Shown here piece after piece: positions 31,561 to 46,500 of a DNA stretch of 64,000 nt (position 1 is the first letter of the stretch; the number at the start of each line of letters is the position of its first letter). The DNA is taken from the NCBI RefSeq assembly GCF_051106095.1, contig NC_135783.1:183784947-183848946 (forward strand), in the 5' to 3' direction. The DNA is from Pogona vitticeps (lineage: Eukaryota; Chordata; Lepidosauria; Squamata; Agamidae). The position numbers and the translations under genes were made by a program. The notes under the pieces are model-generated. The model had not been told where the DNA came from. It was given only the letters and a program-made list of their open reading frames with translations, and did not search any database.

Positions 31561-33700
31561 GTCTCTACTGATCCCAAGGAGGCATTCACTCCTTTTTTGT
31601 GTTCAACCAAGTTTACCGGTAGTTCAAAGTGAATCCTTTATCTTTGCTTCAACACTCAGGCTGTTTGCTAGCCCTGATGACACACTTCTGTCTGCAGGCA
31701 GTATTACCATCACTGCTATACGGACATTTTAAGAGCACCTTCCTGAAGGAAAGAACCTTGATTGATAAGAGCTTGGAGCAGCTGTGCAACATTACAGGAC
31801 AGCAGCACATTCTGCTGTACGGACAATACCGAGTTTATCTATCAAAATAGGACCACAAAGTCAAGCTCACTTTGTGGGGAGGAGCTTTTGTTTCCAGGAG
31901 GCAAACAGAATACCAGCTCATAACTTCCCAATGTGGAAGCTGAATCTTCTACTTTGGTGGTAACATTTCCATCTGCGCCTATGAGGGCCATCTTATCCTT
32001 GTTTAATTATTTTTGGCTGTTTTAAGCTTTTAAAGTCATGTTTTTGATATAAACCTTAAGGAAAGGTGAGGTAAAAATACTTTAAATAATTAAATCTTTG
32101 CATCTCCTTTCATTCCAAGTGTTCTTGTTAGCAATTCTGCCACTACAATTTCCAAATAGTCAGCCTTATTGACATTGCCCACGCCTGCCTGCCGTCTCCA
32201 CAAGGCTTGTCACAAGCCCTGCATGTTGATCCTTCCTCTGTTCCCAATGTTCAGTCTTCCAACTCTCGCAGAACACGTCCTGCTGCTTGCAGCCATTGTT
32301 AATTTTATGGCACAACCTGGATGTACACAGATCTCTCATGGTATAGCGGGCAGGACAAAGTTCTTTAGCTGATTTGACGCTTTTGATGTTGTGTTCTGCT
32401 GAGCCCCATTCAATTTAGATGAATGGCTGCTTTTGTGGCATTTGCCTTTAATGTGCTTGTTCTAGAAATCAGCAGGACAGCTACACAGTGCTCCTGCTCC
32501 ATGTTCTTAAAACATTACAGGGTAGACCTTTGGTAGACAGGTACATCAAAGTTATGAGTTGCCCAATTTTTCTGCCTTGCTGGACAAGCTCATTTACCTT
32601 TGTTTGGCTTCCTCCTCTACCCGAAGGGAGAAATGGTTGTCAGTAGCAGTGGCACAGTGCCTCAGCTGTCCAATGTTCAAGAAATGCTGCTATGAAGACA
32701 CTGCTCTTAGTTGGGAAAAGTGGCACCAACTGGTAAAGAAACAGTTTACCTTGCCCTCTTTTCATATTGCAAGCACATCAGTGATAGGACTGCCTGATCA
32801 GGAACAGAACCATACAGTTTTCATTTCTATACAACACACCAAGAGGATTCCAGTTTATATAGTCAGAAATAAGTATGTTGGACCATTTAATTTTAACTTG
32901 TTCATAGAGGCACCCTATGATCTGTGTTCTTAATGACTCACTTAGGAGTCCATGACAGGGTATTCTGACCCTATCCCAGTAAATACTTCCACTAGAACAG
33001 GGTGCTTCAGACAATACACATGTTGTGATCCAATATCTTTTTTTGACACTTACAATGGCGATTCAAAAACCTACCATTTCCAATGGTCTTTCTCCCACAT
33101 TGAAAAAAAGCAGGAAGTAAAACTAAGCCCAATGTCCACTGACCACCACTTAGACTCAGTTCAGACATTCATCCTTCTGTATCAGATAGGTAGTGGGTAA
33201 AAAAGGCTTAGGATCGAGCTGACATGCCTGATGTACAGGGCAATATACCCCATGTATTTACCCAGACTGACAGTAGTAGCTCCAGATCAGATGCATAACA
33301 GCTGACAAGAACAATTTCCCTCCCCTTCCATCTCTACACCAGTCTTTCCAGTCTCTTGAAAAATGCTATACAAAGGGTTAAAGAGACAGCTAACCAGGGT
33401 AGGCAAAAGTGAAAACCACTCAAAGCAAGGGACAACCCAGATGGACAGGTCACCTGTAAACAGAGGAACACCCACCAAAGTCTTCCTATTCAATAGGTGG
33501 CCCCCATGTAGCATTTCTGTGTGGCAGAAGTGACTGCCGCAGAGAAGAGGGAGAAATCCACTTCCAGCACCAAGAGTATGTTTACTCAAGTTCTTCCATC
33601 AATTTTTTTTTGGAGGGGGAAACTTCCTAGAACTGTAGCAGGACCATATGGCATCCTGAACCTGCTGAACTGTTTACACTGGTATCCTGGAGCTTATTTT
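31561..33700. other. Spacer without visible gene
   Basis: AT-rich intergenic sequence between the GC-rich block and the probable BZW1 3' UTR. Short frames here (for instance 32559-32933) match nothing I know and lack splice or repeat context. Confidence 0.5.
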
Positions 33701-34594
33701 AAAGAAGCCTGAGACACAAATGTGCTTAAAATGCAAGCGTTGGCAAGGTCACACCCAAAACCCGTGTAGCAGTATTACTAAATCTTATTTGTTAAGGTCA
33801 TCATTTTAATTAGATATTTCAGGGGAGAAACAAACATATTTTAATTCACTTTGGAACTGCTCATTATTAACAGCAGTTATAGTAAACCCCCTTCATTTGA
33901 AATAGCTGATTATTTAGAGACTAATGTCTAAATTACTTCACTGTTTCCACAATAAGCAAGAGAAACTTGCTCCTCTACCGAGAAAGCAAAACAGCTCTTA
34001 ACTCTGCAAACAGATTTTGTGAAGGAGAACATGGAGAGTTAAATACAATTTGAGGCCCTGCCTGTGCATGAATACCATAATCAGGGAACTGAAGAATGGC
34101 AGTGTGATGACTTGGAAATCAATCACTTTTGCCTGGACCTAGTTCTCTTCTGCACAAAATCACACACATATTGGCCCTCTCGACTTTGGATACTTTTACA
34201 GTTTAATTTGCAAACAGAATTGTATAACAAATTTCATTTTCCAAATCATGTCTACTTGTAAACCTTTATAGAAAACCCAGGGATAAAATGAATTTAAATT
34301 GTGGAAGGCCTTAAATTATGTTACAGTAGAAAATACAGGAGGTAGAATGTAACTGAAAGGACTAATGCAATGTTAGAATCAAATCTATAGCTCCTGTAAG
34401 CTCCTAATACATGGTTTTTAAAAACCTAATTCCAGTGTTCTCTAATGACCATAGAAAACACAAAACATAAATTTGCCATGAGAGCCCTTATATCATGCTT
34501 GATATAGGGAGGTAGCATGTAAGAATCAGAAGGACACAAGACACGACATTTTATCTACAGCTCCTGTTTGCTTTACTGTTGACAGTTTGACAAC
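33700..34594 (-). other. BZW1: Probable BZW1 3' UTR
   Basis: Repeat-free AT-rich sequence directly downstream of the BZW1 stop codon. I see no canonical AATAAA on the minus strand close to the stop, so the end of the transcript is not fixed; BZW1 3' UTRs are long in other vertebrates. Confidence 0.4.
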
Positions 34595-37500
34595 TTAGTC
34601 ACCTTCTTCAGTTTCAGACTCAGATTCTGAAAAAAGAGAAAAAGTATATCATAAGTATGTTATGTAAAACACTAGTTATCTAAAAACTATACTTAATTCA
34701 CAAGAGTTTTTGGTTACCTTCCTCAGCATTCTTGAGCCATTCTACAAACTTTTTCATCTGTTCCAGAAAGACACTCTTTCCTTTGGCAAGATGTGCATCT
34801 TTATACCATTTCAGGATGGGTTCCTCACTTAGCACCTCAGCTGTTGAAAACAAAGTACCATTAGGGCATGCAGACAACGTAACACTTCACACAAAACAGC
34901 CAGGCAAATGGATGCTACTCTGTAGGTTTTCCTAGAATAGCAGTGTCCAGAGCAGTGGTGGCAAACCTTTTTGGGCTCACATGCCCAAACTGAAAAACAA
35001 ACAAACAACCCAGCTGCAGCGGTGGCACCGGAAGGGGGAATCCCAGGCATGGAGGTGCCCCCACTCTGGATCCGCCTTTCGAAGTGCCAGCAGCATAGCA
35101 GACGCCTTCTCAGATTTGGCTGCACAGGGGTGTGGTGTGGGAAAGTAGTGATCCGGTGACTTATGACTTGCGTGCCCACAGAAAAGACTCTTGTGTGCCA
35201 GCTGTGGCACGTGTGCCATAGGTCTGCCATCGCTGGTCCAGAGGAACAAGATATGACTAGTACAGGCAAGATATTTTAGATGCTATGCAACATCACTTGT
35301 GCAGAACCAAAGTCTTGTTAAGGACATCAAAGGTATTTTCATCAAGAGAATATCCATATTATAAGAACTGTAATTTAGCTATCATGAAGAATTAAATGCT
35401 GGGAGACACTACTGCATCTTTTGCTAGACAGATAATACACAGCTGAAGCAATGAAATCTAAAGCAGATGAAGTATAAGAAGGCTACAGTCATCTGTCAAG
35501 ATCCACTTGATAAATATGCTCATTATCTGAACACCCTTGGTTGGATCCAGATGCAGGTGTCTGATAAATGGGCTGCCCCGAAAATGTGAACAAACGGATC
35601 AGAGACTCTGCTGAAAAGCGTGAGTAGAGGGGTGTGGGAATGATCCCCAATATTCAGACAGAAACACATTGCATGAGCAGAGTGTTAACCTTCAAGCAAA
35701 ACAGATCTTGGCTCCAACTCTCACCAGCTATCTTCTGAAGAAGGATTTTTAAGTTTAAAGCACGATAGCCAAATGGAGAGGTGCTTCTTGCCATACAGGT
35801 ATCACACTATTATTACACTGCAGCTTTCTGAAAGATGAACTTTCTGCTTGTCATTCAGAACACTGCACAGTAATAAAGGGCAGAAGAAGTAGTTTTCCTA
35901 GGTTCATCTCCCCTTCTGCCCCTCCCTCACTTCCTAGTGTAGGAGGATCCTAAGTAGCAGCTTTCAGGTGAAAGGAAGTCTACCAAAAGTCACTACATCC
36001 CTTTCTCCAGCAACTCATGAGCATGCACAGGAATTCTGGATATAAAAATTCCTCTTTTTGCAGAGAAAAGCACTGTGACCAGGTTGTCAAAGTGAAGAAA
36101 TTTCTTCATACGCTGATGTGTGCAAAGCATCAAAATGGTCTCAGAGAATACCATCTACATAGAACATGGACAATAGTCCAAGTTGAATTCCAGGCATGTA
36201 ACAAAACAGATGTTACACAAGACCAAAGCAAGCACATTAAACTGACCACAGTTGGATGTGAGAGACTGGTTAAAGAGTACAACAGCTCTTTGGAATGACC
36301 AACCCCCACATGATCACCTTCAGCATAATCAGAAATAACCTGGCTTTTGTACAGGCTTATGACATTCTGGAGCTCTTCCAATCATCTCGATGCTGGAACA
36401 ATGGGGTGCAGCTGCAATTTTCTGCTAGCAGATAAAGCTTCAGAAGCAACAGGTTACATTTTAACTTCTATGCTCTCAAACCCTGAGTCAGATACACTTA
36501 AAACAGAGGTTCAAATTACCTTTGTAGAAGAGCACCACTATTTTCTGGAAGGCTTTCATGAAGTGGATGTTGTCATAACAGTACTCCTGAATCTTGAGCA
36601 ACAGAGTCAGTTCGGACTGACCTTGGGTTGTAAAGGCAGCAAGAAGAGGGCTGTATTGCTGTGGAGATTGCAAGAACAGTCACATGCATAAATATCTGAT
36701 TACAAGAGCCAGATAGATGAAAATCACAAGGTAAGTACTGAAACAGCTGCCTAAGAAAATAATAGGAAAACCACTTTGAAATGGAGCAGAAAATTAAAAA
36801 ATGTTTCAGTAATGAGGATGTTAGTACACTGTCATAGTAACACTGTTTTGGCATTCCCATCTGCTCAGTGCAAATGGATTGTTAGTGCTGCGTAATTTCA
36901 GTTGCCTCCATTTCATGCTCCACTGTGTACAAAGGTTCCATTCTGGGCACAGAGATCAATGGGATGGGAGGCAATTTAATCAGCATGCTGTACGTGCTGC
37001 AATTCCCTTGTGAAGGGAAAACCTAAAGCGCTGCACTTGGACTGCGTTAACAAATATGGTTAACAACTCTGTCCCATACATCTGACACCAGAAGGCCTGG
37101 CTCCTACTAACAAGACCTCTTGGTTCAGGTAGAAGACTACCCTTTCGGTGATATGTAAATGAGCCTCTAAAGCCCCATGGATCTCCATCTTCTGTGTTGC
37201 ACACAGTCATCCTCAGGTGCTTCTCTAGAAAAAAGGTTAAATTACAGTTTATCTTCATGTGCACAAACATACAAACAGCTTGTTCCACATAACGTGTTTT
37301 GGTAGAAAAATTATTTTCTTCCTTATTTTAATGAGCATTTTGCTAGCTTTTGTTAATAAATAACATCATCATCCGTCAATCCTCATTGCTGTTAGCTAAC
37401 CTAGTTTGTTGATGGGAAAAAGTAACTCTGTAATTATTGCCAACTAGCCACCACCCAAAAGCTTAGCTGTGTTAGTAACATCTTGCCTACTGGTTTGCAG

Positions 37501-40500
37501 AATACAAAATTTTATTATCCAAGCTGCACTTCAAAGAATTCTGTGAATTAAGTATAAGATATTATTAAATCATGAGAAGATACAGAAACCATTAAAAAAC
37601 CCACATCTTATTTTAATACAGCTGATCCCCTGCATATAAAGCTTAGCAATCTTATTATTCCACAATTCAAACCTTCACACAAATAATCACAGCTGAACAA
37701 GTTTATTTATGACTACCTGGACAAATTAATGAATTAATACCTTCAAGTGCTTGATGGCTTGTTCTGCTACTAGCTCCTCTTTTTTGTTCCATTCCACAGT
37801 GCTCATCACACTAGACCAGATGATGCCTATCACAGTCTGTTCTGATATGTTGTTTTTCTTCATCTCTTCCTTGACATATAAGATGATCTAGAAAACCAAG
37901 CAATTTTAGTGAGTTATGTGTAACATCTCCTCTCACATGTCACCTGTATGGACAAGATTTGCTAACATTTCAGATGTTCTACATACATACGCTACAAAAA
38001 ACCCTGTTCCCTCTTAGGAGCAAATATTGCAAGATCTGGACACAACACCCGAGTATAATGTGCACCCACTGCAAGGATATTTCGAACTGCTATAGAATGC
38101 CCAGCCTAAAGCTAGAACAGCTACAGTTGCCTATGGCTTTTCAGGCCTGCCATAACATGCAGCCCAGAGACAAGAACTGCCACCCACTTTGAAATATCAA
38201 ATCTGCATCTACTTCCCACAGAAAGGCAGTAAAATGGGAATACCACCACTTTAGACAGCTTTCTGCTTTGTACGTTTCAACTGGGCAGAGGCTACGGTTG
38301 GGCCTCCTGAGGCATCCATCAGTTCTCAGGATGGAGGCCTTTATTGGGTAATTATGCAACAGGCTCTGGCCAAGGAAACAAACTCAGCAAAGACAAAATT
38401 CCTTTTTGACCTGTGCTGATCTTCATGTCCTCCCTTTCTCACATCGTAACACCCTTGTAGGGTACAGGAGTGCTGCTGGGGGTGGAGGCAAAATAGCAGA
38501 TTATAAAAGCATCAGATTCTCAAGGGCTGGGCTGTTGCTCCATATCAGGACAGAAGTGTCCCAGCTGGGCACACTGAAACGAAGCAGATGATGGGGTAAG
38601 ACTGGGCTTCAAACTCCAAATGTCAGCCAGGGAAATCAACAGAGTGGTTTTGGAGCAAGTCACCCTCTCAGCCTACTTCAAGGAGGCTGCTGCAAGGATA
38701 GAATCACCCCAGGCAGATCTTCCAAGCTTCCTTGGAGGAATACTGGGATCCAAATATGATAAATACAACATGGTACTATGAAGAGCATTCATAGTAATAT
38801 GAGAAAGTTAAGGCCTTAATTGTTTGTTTATATGAAAACTCAATTGTTCTTACATTGTGCTCCCAAATATCAAGTAATGCTTGCATAAATAATATGCCTA
38901 CAATGATCTTCTTAAGACATTGCACAGAAGTATAAAATCTTCCCTGACTATTTCCAAACCCAATCTACTAAAATTCCCTATTTCACTTTATAGCAATATT
39001 AGAATGAAGTTAATTATCCAGAGAAACATGGCTGGTCTTAAGCATTTGGAAACAAGATGAACACATTACTGTATTAGAAATTCAAGCTATTTCTACTTTT
39101 TTCTCTATGAAGTGAGAGGCAACTGCAATTAAGCACAATCATTTAACACAGTTAAGATCTTAAGAGATCTCAAATGTTTTCAGAGGCTGCAGGAGATGGC
39201 AAGTATGGTTACTTACATCCTTAAAGGGATCCCCACGTGACATCTGCTCTTGAAGTTCTTTCTGCAGTTCTTTGCGGGCCCCTATACTTTGCTGATTCCG
39301 GACATATTCAGAAAGTTCCTTCAATCCTGCATCAGTGAAGTATTTAGTGAAGTGTTCAAGGCTTTGCTTATTGGCTGGAAACAGTTCCTGAAATATTTAT
39401 AATTTGCAGAGTATAAATAAGGAACAATACATTCAATTATTCAATTTTCAGCATAAAAATAGGTTCTTTTATTTACTTACCATCAATCTGTTGTCCATGT
39501 TGACTTTACGAAGGCTAGCAGCCACTGCATTGATATCTTTTTCATTGATCCATGATTTGAACAGTTTTACTGCAAAGGCTGCTGAAACACCTGCATGAGC
39601 AATTATACAGATACTTTTAATCAAGTGAATGGGAAATACATACATTACACCTTATTTAATCATACACACTCACTCGACTTCCTAGTCCCTCTTTAAAAGA
39701 CATAATAGAAGCTGTTTAAACTGCAAATACTGTATGTATGTCTTTTTTCAATTTCTAATAAGGAGTGGCGGAAGGCAAAGCAAAATAAACAACTGTTACA
39801 TATAACGTGCAATGACAAAGCAAAAACCTGAACCTTATGTACATATCAGTAGACACAATCTACTATTGAATCTTCTATTTTTAATATCACTAAGAGCAAA
39901 ATAAACAACAGGTGTTTTAAAAAAATACTGTAGCCATTATGTGGAAGTGTCTGAAAAAAACAACCCAGCAGTACCATCTTCACCAGCTGTATCTTTCTTA
40001 ACGATCTCTTATGCTACAAAGCAAACTAATCTACAGCAATCTATAAAAAGCTTGTCAAAATCTGGAAAAACCAATACAATAATGGAATTCACCGTATATG
40101 TATATTCCCCGTGTGTATTATGTGGTATGTAATTTTCTAAATGGTTATTTTATTAGGTGTTATTTAAAAAATACAGATAATAACAATAATTTGAACTGGT
40201 CATACTTCATTTTGTTCTTCTACCTGCTTTCTAAGTCTTCTTTCCCTCTGCTAATAGATCTCGATCACAAAAGCCCCTTCATACACTACTACTTACTGAA
40301 GATTGGGTTCATGGGAGAGGGTTCAAGCTGGCAGTCAAAATTACATAAACTATCAGGAGGTATGAATACTGCACTGGAGAAGAAATTAGGATGTTTCTGC
40401 TTTGCTATAACTACAAGTTTACCTTCTGACACAGACTTTAGAAACCTGGGATGGTGACTGTAAAAAAAAGTTCTGGATATGCGAGTGATATGCACTCCTT

Positions 40501-43500
40501 ATCTTGGAAATGGTCTGGCCTACTCTATCATCAGTAAAGAAAAACTCACTACAGGTACACTGTCTACTGATCTATTCCCCTGAATCCAAACACCATTTAA
40601 TGTCATTGTTAACAGCATGCCCTCTTTCTTTTCCCTTCATTCTTCCCAAGTTCTTGTTTAGGAAAAGAAACTCTAATCTTAGAAGCAATTTTAAGATTAA
40701 TTTGAATTCACATTCAGCAGACATCCTGATATTCTATGACAGCAAAATGCACAGACAGCTAAACAATGCTACCAAGAGCACATACAGTGGTGCCTTGCAA
40801 GACGATGTTAATTCGTCTTGTGAAAACATCATCTTGCGAAATGCGGTTCCCCATTGGAATGCATTGAAATCTATTTAATGCGTTCCAATGGGGAAAAAAT
40901 GGTCGTCTTCCGAAAATCGCCCATAGGAAAACCGTTTTGCGAAGCGCAGACCCAGCTGCCAAAATCACTGTCTTGCAAAAAAACGCCCCTAAAAAAACCA
41001 TTTTGCGAAGCACAGACTCAGCTGTCAAAATCATTGTCTTGCGAAAAACCGTCCCGTGGGGAAAAAAACACATCTTGTGAAGCATGGACCGAAACATCAC
41101 CTACCGAAAATCACCCATAGGGAAAACTGTTTTGCAAAGCACTATAGCAATCGCAAAAAACTATCGTCTTGCGAATTAACAGTTTTGCAAGGTAATCGTC
41201 TAGCGAGGCACCACGGTACTTACAAGACCTCCCCATTTCCACATACTAAATTAAACCACTGCCATTACCTTCTTTAACTAGATTCTCATTATACAGGCTG
41301 TTGAGAATTGATGCATTAAGTGTCCCATTGGCCAGAAGAATACCCGTCAGCATGGCCAGTTTGTTCCGTTCAGACTCTGAAAAACCTTTCAAGAATAGCA
41401 GCAACTGCAAGAACAAGAAGAGCAACAAAACCTCAGAACAAGGCTCTCAAAGGAACAAGGCACAAAAACTTACAAACACTGCCAAAAACATTAAAATGTA
41501 TTCTTAAAAGTAACAACACTGCTTTTACAGAAAGATTGCTGTAAGATGATTTATAGTTGAATCAGACATATCTATTTAGAGAGCACACTGACTTCAATGG
41601 CACTTACTTCAAAGTAAGTAGGCACAGGAATGAAGGTTGCCTTACATCAAATTCATAAATCATGAGACACAAGGACTGCTGTGAGGAAACGCTATACTCC
41701 CAGCAAATGAAAAGGGAAGAACTAGATGGGAATCCTTTCTTCCAGGCCATAAGTGAGTAGCAAAGGGACATGTGGGCAATCTGATCAACATTGCTGAGAT
41801 TTACCAGATTATGACATAAACATTCAGTTATAATCTTAAATACCTTTTTAACTTCATCCTCAAAGCCTTTTTCCAGGTATTTGTAACGCCTGATCAGCTT
41901 GTTAAAGACCTGCAAAACAAATCAGGTTTGAAATAAAGGTCTAAAACTACAGCTTCTAATTTTTATAGACTATTATATTTCACAGAGGTAGAATTCAGGA
42001 AGGCAACTGAACAAAACTAACCTGAGCAAATGCTTGCATCGTTTCTAGGTCTTCCTGTGCAGCAAACACACAGACATCTGTGTGCATCATGTCATCTGCC
42101 AATGTACCACCTGGGGCTATTAAAAAATTGACAGTTAGAACAATCATCCTTTTGACCTGCAAGATCATTTTCACTCTTTAGAAGCACTTTTAAGCTTCAT
42201 TAGAATCCATGCGGCACGTGAAAGCTAAACACAGAGTTCTAACACAAAAGATCATGGGCAAAGTCTTTCCATTGGCTGAAAGTTAACTTCCCTATCTTTT
42301 TCAGACAGGTTAGAATTCTATGAGAGCACTTAATACCAACCAGATGTTTGCTCAGGCCAAATCTGACCTGAACCATGAAGGGCTGACAGGTACCTTATGG
42401 TAGTCAAGCTACAGCACCTACTATGGAATGGACGGGCAACTCTCCACGTTTTGAGGGTATCCCACCACTCCAAATTTTTAGATTTAAAAAAATGTTTTAC
42501 ATATGAATGTACTTAGCCAAAAGAAGGTGCAAAGGGCCTTTTTCAATTAATAAAATATTTCTGTAAGAAAAGAATTGGGATTTATGGTAGGGGCTCTTTT
42601 AATTTAAGGAATGCCCATATATAGCCCTAAAGTCTCTGGAGGTCACCCACACCTGACTTATTATGTCATTTCTGTATTATCACTTCATAGCTGCCTACAA
42701 ATATTGCGCACATTTTTTTAAAGAAACAAAGAACCATGAAAATCAGATCAAGCTCTGGTGAAGAACTGGAAAAACAGCAATGAATCACCCACAAGCACAG
42801 TTAGAATTTGGGTCTTTCAACTCCTAATTTGCAGCAACTCTCCAGAGTTTCAGGCAGGAGCCTTATCAGGTGATGTCAAGTGATTAAACCTGAGACATTC
42901 TGTATAGAAAGCCAGTCTATGTGGCTTGTTTCCCAGTGAGCTGCACTCCACATAAACATGCAAGTGCCTTGGTAAACGGGACAGATAAGGAATGACACTT
43001 ACCCAGCATTCCACCAGCCACCAGAATATCAAAGAGTGTCTCTGCATAGCGGCGATAATCAAGTTTTGCTCCAGAAGCATCAAGGAATTTTGCTACAGCT
43101 TCCAGATCACTGCCAGTTTCATTTAAACCTTGAATAATACAGTCCTGAAACTGAGTGGGGTCAAACCTCTCTTTTTCATCTGCAAGAAATAAACACAACT
43201 ATGTTTTCAAACAGAAAACCAACAACACAGGCACTCAAAATATTGAGGAACTGATTACATGAAAAATAAAGTAAGAAGAGAATACAGTTTGGAAACATCA
43301 TTTGGAGTCCTAGTTAATCAGGAAATACCTGGCTGGATAGCTCAGGGTGTTAGGTCTCTGGCTGTGGAGCCAGAGACTGGGGAGTGATTCCCCACGGTGC
43401 ATCCCAGAAGAGCCAGTGTGTTGGCCTTGGGCAAAATGCACAGTTACAGGATGCTCCAAGAAGAAAGGAATGGTAAACCATTTCTAAGTACTTTCTACCC

Positions 43501-46500
43501 ATGAAAAGGGTCACCATAAGCCAGAACTGACTTGATGGCACATAACTATTATGTATTATTAATTAGGAAACAATACGCTAGGAGATACTCATTCACTAAA
43601 CAGTAACAAAGGCAATAGAGACTTTTTGGACTGGGAAGACTCCCTTTAAAAAGTTCAAGATTTATTCACACCTCTTAAACCACCTGACACTATCCATCAA
43701 AGGCATTCATAGTGATGCCTCACAGTAGTCCTCTTTATCTTTAATCAATAAAGCAGTAGCCAAATAGGTACATGGCACTTCAAAGCCCCATGTCAGTGGC
43801 AGTGCCTGGAGGAGCGAGGCAGGGAAGCCAGGACCCTGACTCCAAGGGGCATCCGTTGGAGAAGGCAGAGCTTTGAAGTACCAAACGCCTGTTGGGCAGC
43901 TAAACAAATGTAGTTAATGCCCACCTCTACTACAAGAAACTTTTATCTCTTTGTAGCCTTGACTTCTCAAATGGGATGCCATTCTCTCATAAAAGGTCTT
44001 ATTGGTTTATCATTCAGTTTCAGATAAGCCATCTATCTCAATCAGAATACAAGAAACCATGACTGTCAAACACTACTGTGAGGGAAATGGTACGAAGTAT
44101 GATCATTCCTGGCTAATGTGTTACCAGTTCTACGATTGTTGAGACCGCAGCAATCTCCTACATTAAAAACATCTGAAAACAGATATTGGGACATTACCTG
44201 CATTTATAATTTTAATTTCTGAATTATTTAAATGACTAAGGCTACTCCAAAGAGGACAAGTTTTTAACTAATTGCTCATAGCAATTGCCAGGAAAGGAAT
44301 AATGATTCTACTGTTCCAATTCGGAATACTGTACATGGGAGTAAATTCCACTGAACTGAGTTGAGACATGCCTACACCCAATATTCATTGATTTAAAATA
44401 TTTTTACACTGACTTTATCCTTAAAAGAGACTCAAGGTGGCTTACATAATTGAGAGACAATGTTTAAAGCTAAAAACAATTAGTATATAAATATTAAGGA
44501 AATAACACATACTACTTTGAGAAATGGTAAAAATAAGCAATACTAACAACAGTGATGTACAACAATCCATCTAAAAATCTATTCAGCCAGCCAGCCACCA
44601 GCATGGATTAAAATCATAAGAACATAAGAGCCCTCTGCTGGATCAGGCCAAGGGCCCATCTAGTCCAGCTTCCTGTATCTCACAGGGGCCCCACCAGCTG
44701 CCTCTGGGAGAACGTGAGACAACTAGATACCTGTCTCCTGATACCACTCCACTGCATCTGCCATTTTAAAAATCTATTTCTTAAGAATCTATCTAAAGAT
44801 AGTTTTCTATTTAAAATACATTATAGTTCAAAGATTATTCAGCATGAAATAGAGCTTATTTATGTAGGACGAAGCTGTATATTCATGTAATATTAACATT
44901 TTTGGTAAGCTAATTCAATTAATCCAAACTGATATTACATATACTTTTTCACAGTAAAAATCGTATAAAATAAACAAAGTTCAGGAAAAGCTCTTACTCC
45001 CATTGTTCAGCAAATCTACATACAAACAATTAGCATATTACAGTAGGCCTGCAGTATCCACCTGGAGGGGGGGACTGGTTCCAAGCGTCCCCAGGGATGC
45101 TGAAAAACGCAGATGTAGTGAACGCCATACCCTTGATCCGTCTAGTGCAGGGGTCCCCAACCTTTTTTACCCCACGGACTGGCTGGGGAAGGCGGGGCAC
45201 CCCCCCACTCGTGTGCATGCGTGAACGAGCACTCTCTCATGCAAACAGCGGTGTGCGCTTGCACGGGTGCACGTGCAAATCAGCACTGCAGGGGTGAGTG
45301 CGTGCAGCCGGTGGGCAGGAGGTCTGTCTCCGCTGCCCAGTCCAGCTCAGGCTTCGGACTGGAACCGGGCCACGGACCGGGGGTTGTGGACCCCGGTGGC
45401 CAGTTCTGATAAATACACCCTGGAAATACATAGAAATATGTACTTTGGGAGGCTTAAATGTTTTCTGGCAGCAGGTAAGTGAATCAGCAGATTCTGATCC
45501 CATGGATAGGAGGGTTCCTACTTTACCTTAAATGCTAGGCTTGAAGATTGCTTAGTTACTTTTTTTTAAAGAGTATTTTGTTTAACCACTTTAACAAACA
45601 TTGATATTTAAACAAATACAATATGTATACTATGTTATTGTTTTAGTTAAACAAAAGAATTTTAAGTGGTTTTCCAAATGAGTGATTAACTTATTAAACT
45701 AAAATCAGTTCTGATATAGATGTTCTACTAATCTGACAAGTTATTATTCTAAAAATGAAACCTTCATCTGGTTGTAAATATTAGATTATAACTACCAGCA
45801 AAAATGAGTCTTTACAATTAAAAACAATGATTTAAATCAAGTCTTACTGACTAGTAATTTAAATCATCGTTTAAATGGATTTAAATCAAATCCACCCTGC
45901 CATTGAGGGAAAGCCTGCCTGAAGAGAAGGTATTTACCTGCTTTCGGAAGGACAGCAAACATGGGGCCAGTCTGGCCTCCTGTGGGAGGGAATTTTGAAG
46001 TCTGGGAGCAGCAACAGAGAAGACCCTTTTCTGTCTCCCCATCACATGCACCTCAGAAGGTGGTGGGACGGCCCCTCCTGATGATCTTAACACCCAGGCA
46101 GGGTAATAGAGATGTGGTCTTTGAGATAGCTTGGATCCAGCCGTTTAGGGTTTTGTAGGTTAAAACCAGCACTTTGAATTGTGTCCAGAAATGGATCAGC
46201 AGCTGTAACTGGGGTGAGTGGGTTATGTGATTTCTGTAACCAGCCCCAGTCAGAAATCTGGCTGCTGCATTTTGGACGTACTGAAGTTTCTTGACACTTT
46301 CCACTGGCAGCTCTACACAGAGCATGTTAAACTAATCTAGTCAGGATGTAACTAAGGCGTGTGTCACAGTGGCCAGATCAGATCTCTCAAGAAATGATCA
46401 CAGCTGGTACACTGCTGGTAGTTTTGCATTTGGAAGTCAGATAAAAGTTATCCCTCCCCCCCCCCGGGGGTAATGGAAATAATATTAGCTGTGGGTCTGA

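Noticed and set aside
36017-36298. 93-codon plus-strand frame inside a BZW1 intron
   Set aside because: No homology recognised, no promoter or splice context, and length near chance for AT-rich DNA.
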